Of a stretch of 64,000 bases of DNA, positions 23,113 to 35,327 are shown piece after piece. Position 1 is the stretch's first letter; the number at the start of each line of letters is the position of its first letter. Under the pieces are notes generated by a model that did not search any database, had not been told where the DNA came from, and saw nothing but the letters and a program-made list of their open reading frames with translations. The position numbers and the translations under genes are program-made. This stretch comes from Lepturacanthus savala (lineage: Eukaryota > Chordata > Actinopteri > Scombriformes > Trichiuridae): positions 8,992,856-9,056,855 of the forward strand of contig CM060470.1 of assembly GCA_030544235.1 (NCBI GenBank), given 5' to 3'.

Positions 23113-26100
23113 ATGGAGAAACTAAAAGGTCCCACGGCGGGATGCACCACAGCCACCTGTGGATGGAGAGCCCTGCTGCTCCCACAGCTGAACAGGCAGT
23201 CCCTGTACATGTATGGCAGCGAGGTGGCCGTGGAGAAGGAGTGCATCCGACAGCTGCAGAGCGGAGTCTTTGTCATTCACCCCTTCAGCCTCATGAGGTA
23301 TTTAATATATCTGATAGATTCAGGCCAGTCCAGTACTGAGCCACAACTTCCACTTTTACTTTCTTCAGAAGTTGTGCAGTTTCTGTAATTACTTAGTATC
23401 GCTCCCAGATTTAATCTTGTATGAATATTTTTTTTTTCCATTGTGCTTCCAACAGTGCATTTATATAAAGTCATCATTTTGCATTACAACAGTACAAAAT
23501 TCTCTGCAAAAATGAAAAATTGACACTTACAGTCACAATATCCCTGGAATATTGTTATTATGACTGTGAAATATGATCAGGTGGAGTGAAAACAGAGAAG
23601 GAATGAAACAATCGGGATCCCAGAGCGGAGTTATTTGAGCCCGGCAATTGAACCCTGACTGACGAGATGTGCAGTTACAGTATCAGAGTAGTTAGCGTGC
23701 ATAAATCAGCTTGCCTTACCGGCTGCCGCATGAACTGTCTAATCAGTCCTTCTGCCAAGTGAACTGAGGCGTTCTACTCCAAACCTACATGGAAAACAAG
23801 ATCAGGACTCACACATATGTTTTTGTGATATTTTCACCTGCAGGAGTTATTACATCATGTGCATGATGGCCATCACCTTTTTGAACCTGATTGGGATTCC
23901 CATGGAGATAGCCTTTCTGGATGGAAACAACGGGCTGGCATGGGAAAGTTTCAACGTGTTTTCCGACACGCTGTTCCTGATAGATGTTGCTCTGAATTTC
24001 CGGATGGGCATCATAGCAGGGGATGGTGAGGTGAGAGTGGCTGTACTCTATTTTCAGGCACAATCTGAACGATTATAATCCCTGCCCAGACAAGCACATT
24101 CAATCCATCTCTGCCCCATCTGTAATCTACTTCATACACGAAAGGGTAGATTAACAACCCCCCCAACCCCCCCGCTTCCATTTAGCTCCTGGAAACTTGG
24201 CACCTGCTGTTTGACTTTGGAACAGAGATCATGATGTTTTGGATAAATGAAAAGCATTCCAATTAAGTATTACAGTATGTTGAATATATCATGTTTGTTT
24301 TCATCTGCTCATGCTTTATGACTTCTATCTTGCCAATCACAAATGGCCCATCTGTGTTGTTTTTCCTTCCTGCGGTGGTCACTGTGGACCACACGAACAT
24401 CTGTTTTTTCCAGATTTATCCTCAGAATGATTCTGCCTCCATGTAGCCCGTTTAAAATATTTATTATGTACATGCTTCAGCAACAATTTGACAACGCTGT
24501 CACATTAATTTTGATTTCCTTCGGGCACATTGCTAAGCTGCTGAACTCAGCCAACCTTCCTGTCTCCCTTGATTTTGGACGAAATATTAATTATTTTAAT
24601 TTAATTATTTCTTTTCCCCCAAAATATCAGTTGAGTAAAGTATTAAATCACATCTGATGGCCACACGTGCTGCTGACGTCTTCACCTATCCCCTCAATCT
24701 GCTGCTCTGTTCTCTTTCACAGGAAGCTATTCTGGATATCAAGCGGATCCGAGTGAATTACCTGAGGACATGGTTCATACCAGACGTTATAGCTGCTTTC
24801 CCAATCGGCTACATACTGCTGTTTGCGGTAATAATGAACAATCCTTTGAACCACACACAGTCAGGGGTCTGCTGTGTAATTGTTTAGCTCTCTATACAAT
24901 TATGCACTTAGTTTTACATGATTTGCTGATGGTTTATAATAAGAAATGTAGGATATGTGGCAAGAGAAGAGCACTTTACAGGCATTAAGTATTAAAGAAA
25001 AAAAACAGAAAAAATAAGATGTATTATGATACTAAAATAGATTACCATAAAAACCAACTTATTTATAAGCATGAATTCAGTGTCTGTGTTTTATCATCCC
25101 AGGATTTACACTACACCAATGCTGAAAACCCCTCCAAGACCAACAAGATGATGAGGATATTGATGTTTGTGCGGATCCTCAGCTTAATCAGGCTGGCTCG
25201 AGTGTCCAGACTGGTCAGGTTTTTCAACGAGGTGGAGAAAGTACGTTTAAAACAGATGGATAGTCTTCAATGCTCACATTTGAAATCCAATCAACCTTAC
25301 TTCTACCCACATATAAACTTACCAGACTTGGCTCTGATGGCAAGTCTCGACTTTGACCACTTACAAGGTCGTTTGTTAAATAAATGATGACACAATGCAC
25401 CTAAATCAACTGTCAGTGCAATTTTGCAATTTAGCATTTTGGCTCAAACAACAGAGGTCTTGAAAAATATTAAACTAATTGTGTTAATTTTTATTGCAAT
25501 GAAACAAAATATATCTTGGCAGCAATTTGATATTGCAAAATGTATGTTGTCTGTAATTTGAACTAGTGCCTGAAAAAACTGTTGACAAACATTTTAGCCA
25601 CACTCTCTTTCAGTTTTACCTCCAAATAAAGTAGCTTAGATAATCTAGCTAAAGTGCAGGCTTGTGTACAAACTGATCAAATTACTATTTTAGTGATTTC
25701 CAGATGTCAGCTTTTACTTAAGTCAGTACGATGTTATTAAAGAAAGAACCGTCATAGCCTCAATTAGATATGAAAAATACCAAAGTTGTATAAACTGTAA
25801 TTATTTGTTTACTTTCTGCTAACTATTTTGATGCTGTTTACCAGTGTTCTAATATGTAATATGGCACATCCATGTTTTGTTTTTTATTTCCTTCCAACAG
25901 GTGTCAAATGCAAACTTGGAGGTGGTCCGTCTGTTTTTCCGCATCTTATCTCTCTTTATGATGATTTTCCTGCTGTGTCACTGGAATGGCTGCATCCAGT
26001 ATTTTGTGCCCATGCTGGAGGAATTTCCCACTGACTGCTGGGTCCGGAAAGAGAACCTAATGGTAATGATACAAGTAACTTTCTTTAGACAGACAGAATG

Positions 26101-29073
26101 AATGGTGATGCTTGTAGATGGTAGATGTTATGAATGACTATTGGTGTCTCAATGCTCCTTTAAAATCCATATGTGTAGGAGATGAATTAAAATTTCCGAG
26201 GTAAAAAAGCAGCAGTGTGCAATAAAAAGGGAAAAAGAGAGTTAAATAAGATGCTCCAAAAAGGATTAAAGATAAATTTATTCAACAAAAAACACGAAAA
26301 GTAGATTATTATACCCATAATATACATAGGCCTACACACACACACATATTACACACATATATATATATTTTTTTGTTCTCTTGGTGTATTTGGACTACTG
26401 TCACATGGTGTTTGCAGATTTTAAAACCAAATAAAAAGGTAAATATAAAATGTATGAAAACTGCATTCAGAGCACTCTACTATTATTAGTGTAAAACATT
26501 GTTGTGAATCTACAGAAAAATAAAACGAAAGACAACATTTTTCTTCCAGAATGCCACAGTGATTGTCAAGTACTCTTGGGGAGTTTTCCGTGCGCTGTCC
26601 CAGATGATTGCTCTGTCTTATGGCTCCATGGATGCACCAACAAGTGAGGATTATTGATTGTCTATATTCAGCAATAACAAAGCGTATTGTGTATGTATTG
26701 TATTTCAGCTATAAATACCAACCACCCTTTCACACTAAACAACTTCCTGTATCGGTGGTGTCATGTTCCTCAGATTACGTTGAAATGTGGATTGTCATGG
26801 TCAGCATGGTGTCCGGTTGCCTAATGTACACTGTCCTTGTGGCCAACGCTACGACTATGATAGCCAACATTGACCCAGCAGCAAAGGAGTACAAGAGCAA
26901 GGTCCTCATGGGTGACACCTAGCCCTCATCAACAAATACAGAACAGTAGTAAATTACTACACTTTATAAATCTAAACTAAGCAACAAGTACATTTTTAAG
27001 CGTGCAGCTCATAAAGCTCTTGGCGCTGTGAACCTGTGTGCCAACATTGTGACTCTCCACAGATGAGCCGTTTGGAGCACTACATGGCCTTCATGAAGCT
27101 GCCACCAGAGCTGCAGCTTCGTATCAGCAACTACTACCAGGCCCGTTATGGAGGGAAATGGTTTGATGAGAAAGATGTCATGGCCACGGTATCCTCATCA
27201 CTCAAAGAGGTACAGCTGTGGCTCCTTTCCACTTAGAGATTCTATTCTACCGCTCATTGCTGAACCACCGCTTATAGTTCAAATAAATAGAATGCACCTC
27301 ACATTGCAACCAGTATTAAAGGTCAAATTCAAGTCTCTCTTTCTTATGTTTATTATTTTCTTAATTAATTGATCAGTCTTCAGAAAGTTTTCAGAAAAAA
27401 AGGTTGTTGTCCCTCACTTATATATATTGTACTTTAAAATAAACTTATTATTTTTGTTATGTTTTTATGTAATATCTTTATGTAATACCCGACTAGGCTT
27501 TGTTGTCCTTTAGTCACTTCCTTTGAGGCTTTGGTCAAACCTTATTGATTTGTTTTTCACACAGCGTATAATGCATTTTCCATGTAACATAATATTTCGA
27601 TTCATTTTTCAGCAAATCCTGGAGGTGATGTGCAGCCGGCTGCTGAGAAAAGTGCCAATGTTTCAGAATAGAGATGAAAACTTCATCAACGTCATCCTCC
27701 TGAGACTGCATTATGAGGTTTTCCAGGAGGGTGACGTCATCGTCCGACAGAACGTGCCAGGCGACCGCATGTTCTTCATCGATCATGGCCAAGTCCTTGT
27801 GGAGACTGATTCCTATGAGAGAGAGCTGTGTGACGGAGACTTTTTTGGAGGTGCGTTGAATATACTCTGATAGTGGAATATTTGGACTATCATGTTTAAT
27901 GTAGTAATTTGATAATTAATTAAAAGACAGGCAGGGAATTTGAAGTGAAAGAGAAAAAGGACATGGAGAAACATCAGAGAATTTCATAAATGGGTCATAT
28001 TAGAGCCATTAACATTCTACAATGTGTTTTACATCTTTCACACAGTTCTCATATCATTCAACTCAACATTATATATTGTTTTGCCTGTAGAAAAACATAA
28101 ATGCATTTTTTAATTCACAGAAAATGGGAAAAGTCAGATTTTACGTTAAAACCATAGTCTGAATCCTGCCTGTTACATTGGTTTACCTAGCAGTGCTGCA
28201 CTGCTATTGGATTGTTGTACATTGTTTGCGGCTATGTCTCTTAAGGACATCATTCAGTCAGTTATTTGTCTCATAAAACGGCTGTATTCTGGATAATCCA
28301 TTGACCTCACTGTGAACTAAAATACTGTCCCTAAAAACAGCTGACAGCATGTTCTGTGGATTATCCACAGTAAAAGGGATAATGCTTCTGTGAAGAGATG
28401 TTTCATGTCACATTTCAAAACAAAACTCAATTTCTATTGTTTTTAGATAAATCAATATCTCAGGACTTCTCAATTGATATACATGGCAACAAACCACTGT
28501 TGGTTTATTTCTTTTTTCTTAATATTACAATCATGAAATGGAAGTAGCTGTTCCCATCTGGTGGCTTTAGGCTTAGTGTGATTTTGAAAGTTACATGTTT
28601 TGACCTCATGTACACAGACTGGATAGACATCTAAGTCACTGTTTGTTTACATAGGTGAGCAAGAAACGTTTTTTTACAATCACTGCCAAACTATAAATTT
28701 TCAGTCGGGGAGATTTATTAAATTCTCAGGCTTTAACAGGGATTGGCTCCTAATCTTTTTGGCAGCAAACCTCTGCAGCACTTAGAGCTAAGCAGGCTTC
28801 CCGAAGTCTGGTTATTTAATTTTGGATTAATTGTCAGAACTCATCCCCGTCATTAGGGTTTCATTAACCACGCTCTTGTGGCTCCTGCTGTGTTCAACAG
28901 AGACATGTGTGCTGACCAAAGGCAAACATCTGGCCACAGTGAAGGCATTGACCGACTGCCAGTGCTTCTCTCTGTCCTGGCTCGATTTACGGGAGGCGCT
29001 GCAGGGCTTCCCAGATGTCAGGAAGGACTTCGAAAAAATGGTTCTGCTCAACTCTGATTGCAGACTTGTGTAA
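23113..29073 (+). CDS. hcnl1: HCNL1-like hyperpolarization-activated channel (complete, ten exons)
   Basis: The exons are 23113-23297, 23844-24030, 24723-24827, 25103-25240, 25901-26062, 26550-26643, 26774-26901, 27063-27209, 27613-27850 and 28901-29073; phases join to 518 aa. The layout is that of an HCN channel: N-terminal HCN domain (MYGSEVAVEKE), S1 (about 63-86), S2, S3, S4 (about 174-198), S5, pore, S6, C-linker (MSRLEHYMAFMKLPPEL) and CNBD (about 395-500). Compared with HCN1, S4 has Met180 where an arginine is expected, the filter reads SYG (282-284), not GYG, and the CNBD phosphate-binding RT is HL (471-472). Together these fit zebrafish HCNL1, reported as a sperm proton channel conducting through its voltage sensor. 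An NAT glycosylation site (260) sits in the S5-pore turret. It is shorter than HCN1-4 because the long tail is absent. A divergent HCN paralogue (hcn5-like) is the alternative name. Confidence 0.85.
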
Positions 29074-29101
29074 GAATGAAAACAGATCTACTGTTTTACT
29101 G

Positions 29102-29107
29102 AATAAA
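29102..29107 (+). terminator. hcnl1: hcnl1-like poly(A) signal
   Basis: AATAAA begins 29 bases after the stop codon, implying a very short 3' UTR. Confidence 0.6.
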
Positions 29108-30276
29108 ATGGACAGGAGCTACACATATTAGCTTATGTAATGGACAGTAAGAGTGTGGTTGATCCCAAACATGGACACGGGTTGGACTCCGAAGAGATGG
29201 ATAATTTTAGAGTTGACTTCTAATCCATCAGTTATCAGCAATAAAACTAAGACCTTAATGGTGAAAAGATCCAACATTTTCATCTCTGCTCCCTTGTAAA
29301 TGTTGTGGTTTAGCAGTGATGACGACTAATGCATATATCTGTGACCAAATATAAAGAAGAATTAGCAAGTTTTAGAGGGAAACTCTGGTTTCATGCAACT
29401 TAGGTTTTATTTTAAGTATTTTTGGTCATCATTCCTATCAATAACAACATTGTACTCACCAAGCTAATTAAGCTATTGAGATCTGGGACTATCAACCTGA
29501 TCCAGAGGGTCTGTTACATAGAACTTCAACTGTTTGGAAAACGGCAGGTACTTTGAGAAAGTGCTTAGCGCTTAGGTGATTGCATGAACCATTGGTCTGT
29601 TACCATCTATCACAGGCTGAGCAAGATGTCATCTCATGATCAGAAGATCATGAGAGGCTCTGATTGTTCTGAACCATAGTGGTTCTGATACAAGCACATA
29701 ATTTGAAGCCTAAAAGATGGATTCTCATGTGATTTTGTGATCTTGCGATATCACAATTCCAGTTACCTCGCGAGGTGAGGGAATGTAGCACCATTACTAA
29801 AAAGAAGTTGGATGGTTCAAAAAGCACAAGTAATCAATTTTCACAGCAGTTTACAAGTTAAACTTATGGTATTTAAACCATGAAATGATTATCCAAACCA
29901 TCTACCATGAATGTCAATTCATTGGCACAATAGTAAAAATACATTTACACCAAGCCCTAGAGTGAGGTGCCACATCATATGTGGCATCATGTCATGTCAT
30001 GTCATCATGTGTTGCTGATGACAGAGAAAATATTCTAATATTCAGGCCTTATCTGAACCTTGGTGAACTTCCTGCAGTCACAAAGTTTTACCACCAAAAA
30101 AGTGTTTCAGAAAATATGAACGAATTGTATGTTTCTTGCACTATTTTTTTTTGTAATGTCACTGTGTTCCCAGATCTCGCTAATTATGTTATTGTGTAGC
30201 TGCATAGATAAAAATTCTTTAGGAAGGTAAAAAAAAGAATCATGTACTGTGTTGTTTTCTTATTCTCAAACTGACA
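29108..30276. other. Intergenic between convergent hcnl1-like and rapunzel-like genes
   Basis: No exon or clear repeat is recognised. The sequence is AT-rich. A (GTCAT)n-like patch occurs near 29987-30010. Confidence 0.5.
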
Positions 30277-30282
30277 TTTATT
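30277..30282 (-). terminator. Poly(A) signal of the rapunzel-like gene
   Basis: TTTATT on the plus strand reads AATAAA on the minus strand, about 105 bases after the stop codon. Confidence 0.5.
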
Positions 30283-30384
30283 TGGAATTAATATTACACA
30301 AGACAAGTTAATGCCACTGTGAAAGCAACAGAAATAAAGCAATAACAGCACACAGCCTCTCCAAAACCCTCCTCCCTCTCTTTT

Positions 30385-33300
30385 CTATCCAAACACACAC
30401 ACAGTGCCTGAGGCCAGCCGGTGTTTGTACTCATAGAGGTAGTAGGAGGCTGGAGGGAAGTTGCACTTCATCTCCATCCTGCCCGGCACCACATGGATGG
30501 CCACAGCAGGGCCCAGCCCTGCTTGCAGCTTCCTCAACATGCGTGAGGCCAGGTATCGTCGGGCCCTGCCCGGGTCTTCCTCAATGGCAGCGTACACCTC
30601 AGGTGGTGGGTTGGGTATCTTCCACTCCAGGTCCTGGATGAGTTGGTGGATGCGGCTCTTGTCCAGTGAGGTGGGTGTGTCACGGTAGCACGCCACCACT
30701 TGAGGGGTCGGTGCTTCAGACATGACGCATAGGAGATTGTTGCGTTGCGGTTCAGCCGGAACACCGTCACTTTCTTCCTGCGTTTCCTCATCCTTCTCAT
30801 CCTCCATCGGTCCCACAGCCGGGTGGAGCATCACAGCCCAGCGCAACCAATCGTAGTTCTTTTCCAGGGTCTTCAGGATGCACGTCGCCGCCTCCTCGGG
30901 GGGTTCACGGTTCTGCACGGCCTCGTTTAGCTGCTGCCGAACATCATCTTCCGCCTGCTCCAGGAAGTAGCCTAAGCAGCGGCCTCCTGTGTTCTTCATC
31001 TTCCTGTAGAGGGCCCCCATACGGTCGGACCAGGTCTTCATCAGCAGAGCTTGGTCCCTGCCTGTCAGTGAAGCCTGAGTGAAAAGGCACAGCAGACCAG
31101 TGCCCAGGACAAAGTTTATCTGTTAAAAGAAACAGATAAACAAATAAAGTCAGACCTCCTCAACAGGTCATCAGAAAAAGCTAAGAACATGTGTTTTAAT
31201 CTGCAGGGAGTACTGGATTGGTTTACCACATGAATGGTTGGGGGCAAAAAATGGGCTTCACACTGTCTGCCACCAAGTGAATTTCTCCCAAATCCTTCAA
31301 AGGTATAGTTTTTAGGATTTGGTGTCTTTTGTCAGGATCTGGTGGAACAAACTTGGCAGAAATGGAATATAATATTCACAAGAATGTTTAATTAAAATAT
31401 AATTGAATACATTTTTTTTATCTGGGAATTAGCTGTTTTTATATACATGGGGAGCAAATCCCCTCATGTTGCACTTTTATGTTTCTACAGTAGCCCAGAA
31501 TAGACAAACCAAATATTGGGTCCTTTTGTATTTGTTGTGTTTTTTGTAGCCACTGTACTTTCTCCTACACACTGGGGGTATTCAGTGGGTTGCAATCAGA
31601 ACATATTTTTGACAAATAGTGAGAATGGGATACACGTTGTAATTTGTTGCATTTGTGTTTCCCAATCAGAGGCAAAACAGAGGGTGGTTACGATTGTTTG
31701 GGCTCATTCTCTTAAACCGAAGTGAGGAAATCCAAGCTCTCCTTGTTACTGAAATAAACCGTGCAGATGTCACATTCTTTGTGTAAAGATAAATATCCAA
31801 GGTTAACCAAGGTTAGAACATACAAAGCCTGTCACTATGCAGAGCATTTAAAATTACGGAGATTGTCTGTGAAAATGAATGGATGAACAGATATTGAGTT
31901 TGTTTGTTATTTTATGTCAACTTCAAATTGTATCTAATTTACTTTAAAAAAAAAAAAAAAAAAAAAAAAAAGGCGGCTTTCTTCTTGTACCAGTGGGAGA
32001 GGAAACCCGGCATGACACATACACTTATCACCTACATGTTTATACATGATAAGTTCATCAAGGTTAAAGAACGCTGCCCCACCTCCACAAGGTTGGGTTC
32101 TCCAGTCTGGACTCATGATTTACAGCGGTGGCTTTGATTACTCTTTTACGTTATAGATGTCGCTGCCCTTCTCTCAAAGTATAACCTTGTGCTACTGCTG
32201 TGCACCACAGATTCTTCATCTCATTACACACACTAAAGTTAAATTGAAGTCAAATTAAAATTAAATTATTTGTTTGTTTATTATTTATACGACCGTGAGG
32301 GCCAATTTAGTATTAATTTGCGCGTCATTGGGCTTCATTTTACTCACTAACACATTTATGTAAATCAGGTCACAGAGCAAACAAGTCCCTGAAAAGATCA
32401 CTGCACAAACAAATTCTTTCAACACCAATTGCACACAGAAATTGCTTCAGTATTAAGCCTAATCCACTAAGTCTGGCTCTCTCACACCCTAAAGCCCCTC
32501 AATAACTCTGGACTGATGTGGGTTTCTACGATGAAAACTTGTTCTACAACAGTGACAACAGCTGCTAAATGGATAAATACTGTGTAAAGTCTTTACACTG
32601 TACTTCAAAGGATGTAATAAGGGATATATCCTGGTCTATCCTAGGTCCTGCTTTTAAATATGATTAAAAGATAATTACATAATTGCTTTTACATAACTAA
32701 ACACGTTTGTGACTGATAACTCTCACAGTAACAGGCTGGATGTGGTTGTTTTGCTCAGGAGCTGCAATTTACACAGAGCTTGTTTTAAAAAAGTTACCAT
32801 TCAAGTCATTTGTGGTTATTTTATATAAGAAATAGGATAGAGAGCTCAATGTAACCCTATGTGAAAATGGATTAAATATGACATTTCTGTTATATAATGT
32901 AATTTCACAGAGAATACAGTATTCAGGCTTTCAATTCTTGTTTGAATTTTTAGTTTAAAGCCAGAACCACTGAAGCGTTCTGTTGTTGTTGCTCCCTTTA
33001 ATGGATAAAAAAAAAAAGTTTATTCCTGCATCAACAGTGTGCAAAAGGGAATGTGCCAACTCAGCTCACAACAAAGACAACAGAAGGTCAGAGCTATGCT
33101 GAATTAACTATTCAGTTTATTTTCATTTTTCATAACCAAGAAGAAGATAGATGCGGCGCGCTTCTTTCCCCCCACAGGACCTCAATCTTTTTCTGTCACG
33201 TTTATCTTTTTGATCTGGAAACTGAATATTTAATCCCTTACAGCTGTGCTCGTGTCCTGGTCCATAAGGAGATATTTGCATTATTTTGATGAAGTGCCAT

Positions 33301-33413
33301 CTTTTGAAAGAGCATCTTAATTCTTGAACCTCAACATGATGAAGAAAACATATTATTTATGAAGGAATAGTTGTACTTCAGTTCCAAATGAAATGCTGTT
33401 TGTGCAAATCTCC

Positions 33414-33452
<39 letters not shown>

Positions 33453-35082
33453 CGGATGGTAGATTGTGGTGTCACCTCGGGCTTCATAGTTTAAACAGGA
33501 GTGTGTGTCTCTGTATAATTACTTGTAGAATAAGAGAAAATGAAATTTTAATGACCCCTGTAGGGAGATAAGTTGAACTCGCCCCCCAATCCCTCCCGAA
33601 TGTGGCCTGCACCTTCACCGACCTTGACACAGAACTCCCTCAGCTCCCAGCGTTTGGGCTTGCGGCTCAGAATGAGCTCCTCCAGCAGCGTGGGCTGGTC
33701 CGTCAGTGCCGACACGCCCATCAGACGGTTGTAGAGCGCCGTCAGCTGCCTCTCCAGACGGTAATCCTGCACATACTGGAGGAAAACCTCCGTCTCCTTC
33801 TTGGTGAAGTCTGAGTCGGCCCTCACCTGAGACGAGCAGGGATCAGAGAGTTTTCCTTCTAAGGTTAATTAACCACACATCAACACCATTCATAGCAGCA
33901 GATGGAGCATCTTTTCTGTGACGTCTCTCCATGTCCTTCACTTTATTTGTGTCCTCTTGCCCATGTGCATGTGTAATTTAATCCAATATCCAATTATCCA
34001 ATTCAAAATTTAAGCTTGGTAACACTCACATACAGCATTTTTTGATGAATACTCACATTTTCTTTAATATTCCTACTATAAAAACAACAAGCTGAAACTC
34101 ACATTGGTTATTCTTTCCTTTACATTAAGCAGGAATCAACTAAACTAATCCAGCAATGTGGTTTTCTCTCCTAATTCAATGCGAGAAAAAATGGCAGACA
34201 TTTAAAAGAATTTCTTACAAATAAAAGCTCCTGAAAAAATTAAAATCAAATGACATAAGCCTATTAAGGTCTAGTAGAACTAAACAGATGTGTCATATAC
34301 ATGTATCTACATTTACATAACACACTTAACTTGATGAATTCGGTCATTAAATTGGCAGAGCGCTTGTCACTTCAAGGTTAATTTGCCCTTAAGAGCCACT
34401 CTCCCTGTTTAGAAAGCTGCCGGAGTCTAGTGCTGCAGTTTAAAGAGTTGAATATTGACGGCTATTGACCTGAGCAAGAAAAGCAGAAATAGATCACAGA
34501 ACACTTGAGCTGTAATTCTACCACTACAGCATGTGTCTGTGTCTTTGATCAATACCCTAGATCCCTGAAAAATGACATTAGGGAGAATAAATAATAGATT
34601 CAAGTGTTGATTTATTACATATATGTTATTACCTTGACAATAAAAATAAAGAGAAGGAGCAGCTACTCTCCGATCCTCTTTTTTTTATAGATCTCTTATC
34701 ATTTACTATAAGAGTTTCAAATCCGGAAACAAGGGGTTATACTGAGTCCACCATTTCCTCACCGCAGTGCCCAGCTGGTAGTAGACCACAGTCAGGTCAT
34801 CCTCCAGCCTGTGGACCTCCTGGTCGTCGAGCAGGCCATGGCCAGAGGCTCCCAGCTCCTGATCGATTTGGTCCAGGTTTTTCTTGGCCACTTCGGTCTC
34901 CTCCGCTGTGGCGCTGCCGCCCAGGTAGGAGCAGATGCTTTGCACCTGGACCCTGAGCGCCACAAACACTCCTTATTCACTTTGATCATGAGCAGAGCAC
35001 GTCCTACATGCTCAAAGTGGAAAACTCACCTCATAGTCTGCATGTAGCCCACTGGCTCCAACACTTTTCCAAACATTGCCAT
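30385..35082 (-). CDS. Rapunzel-like protein, multi-exon
   Basis: The coding exons are 35082(exon from 35108)-35030, 34952-34763, 33826-33623 and 31119-30385, in phase, 393 aa from the ATG at 35082. The protein is all-helical in appearance with no signal peptide. Helical heptad-like stretches (VQVQSICSYLGG, AEETEVAKKNLDQIDQEL) are followed by LTALYNRLMGVSALTDQPTL, REFCVKINFVLGTGLLCLF, then TGRDQALLMKTWSDRM. The order 'LYNxLMG...Q/EPxL...EFCxxxxxxFxxGLxxLxxxxxLTG...MKxWxxxM' is the pattern I associate with the fish rapunzel (rpz) family. This gene carries introns and a long extra C-terminal region (about 190-393), which rapunzel proteins lack. The start is inferred from a strong Kozak context (GGAGCCATGG); the preceding exon (35299-35227) is open in the same frame, so an upstream start cannot be excluded. 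The exon D donor is AAG|GTCGGT, a weak site. No function is assigned. Confidence 0.6.
31310..31520. repeat. Dispersed teleost repeat, copy B
   Basis: It shares AGAAATGGAATATAATA, TACATGGGGAG and TTTCTACAGTAG in the same order with copy A at about 10690-11215. It lies in the intron of the rapunzel-like gene. Confidence 0.6.
31946..31971. repeat. A26 homopolymer
   Basis: A run of about 26 A inside the rapunzel-like gene's intron. It could be a retroposed poly(A) tail, but no adjoining gene was recognised. Confidence 0.9.
33417..33447. repeat. (GT)n microsatellite
   Basis: About 15 GT units. Confidence 0.95.
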
Positions 35083-35226
35083 GGCTCCAGAGCGTACAGA
35101 TGAATTCGCTATGGAGACAGAGAACTTTTTAATTCCACATTACTGATTAATTGTTAGAAATATTTGACATTATTCTAGAAATGCTTGACATTCGTGTAAA
35201 TGAAATAATGACTTCTAATCCTTTAC

Positions 35227-35327
35227 CGGACAAATCTTGAAGCTTGTTAAGTTCCTTTTGCAACTCAACTTGATCATTCTCTCCGTGCACGTTTGTACTG
35301 ACCTTCACAGTTTGTCCAGTATTTATA
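35227..35327 (-). promoter_or_regulatory. Core promoter and leader exon of the rapunzel-like gene
   Basis: Read on the minus strand, TATAAATA occupies 35327-35320 and an initiator-like TCAGTAC centres on 35299, 28 bases downstream, the spacing of a TATA/Inr promoter. The leader exon then runs to a CCG|GTAAAG donor at 35227. It contains an ATG with A at -3 (GAGAGAATG) whose frame overlaps the main start out of frame. Confidence 0.45.

Larger units (their letters stand above)
31120..33622 (-). other. Large intron of the rapunzel-like gene
   Basis: About 2.5 kb between the GTCGGT donor and the TTCTTTTAACAG acceptor. It contains repeat copy B and the A26 run. The open frames at 31516-31725, 31904-32137 and 33053-33289 are judged to be chance. 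Confidence 0.6.

Noticed and set aside
31934..32137. Overlapping short frames beside the A26 run, considered as a retroposed gene
   Set aside because: No recognisable parent protein; the Lys or Phe tract comes from the homopolymer.
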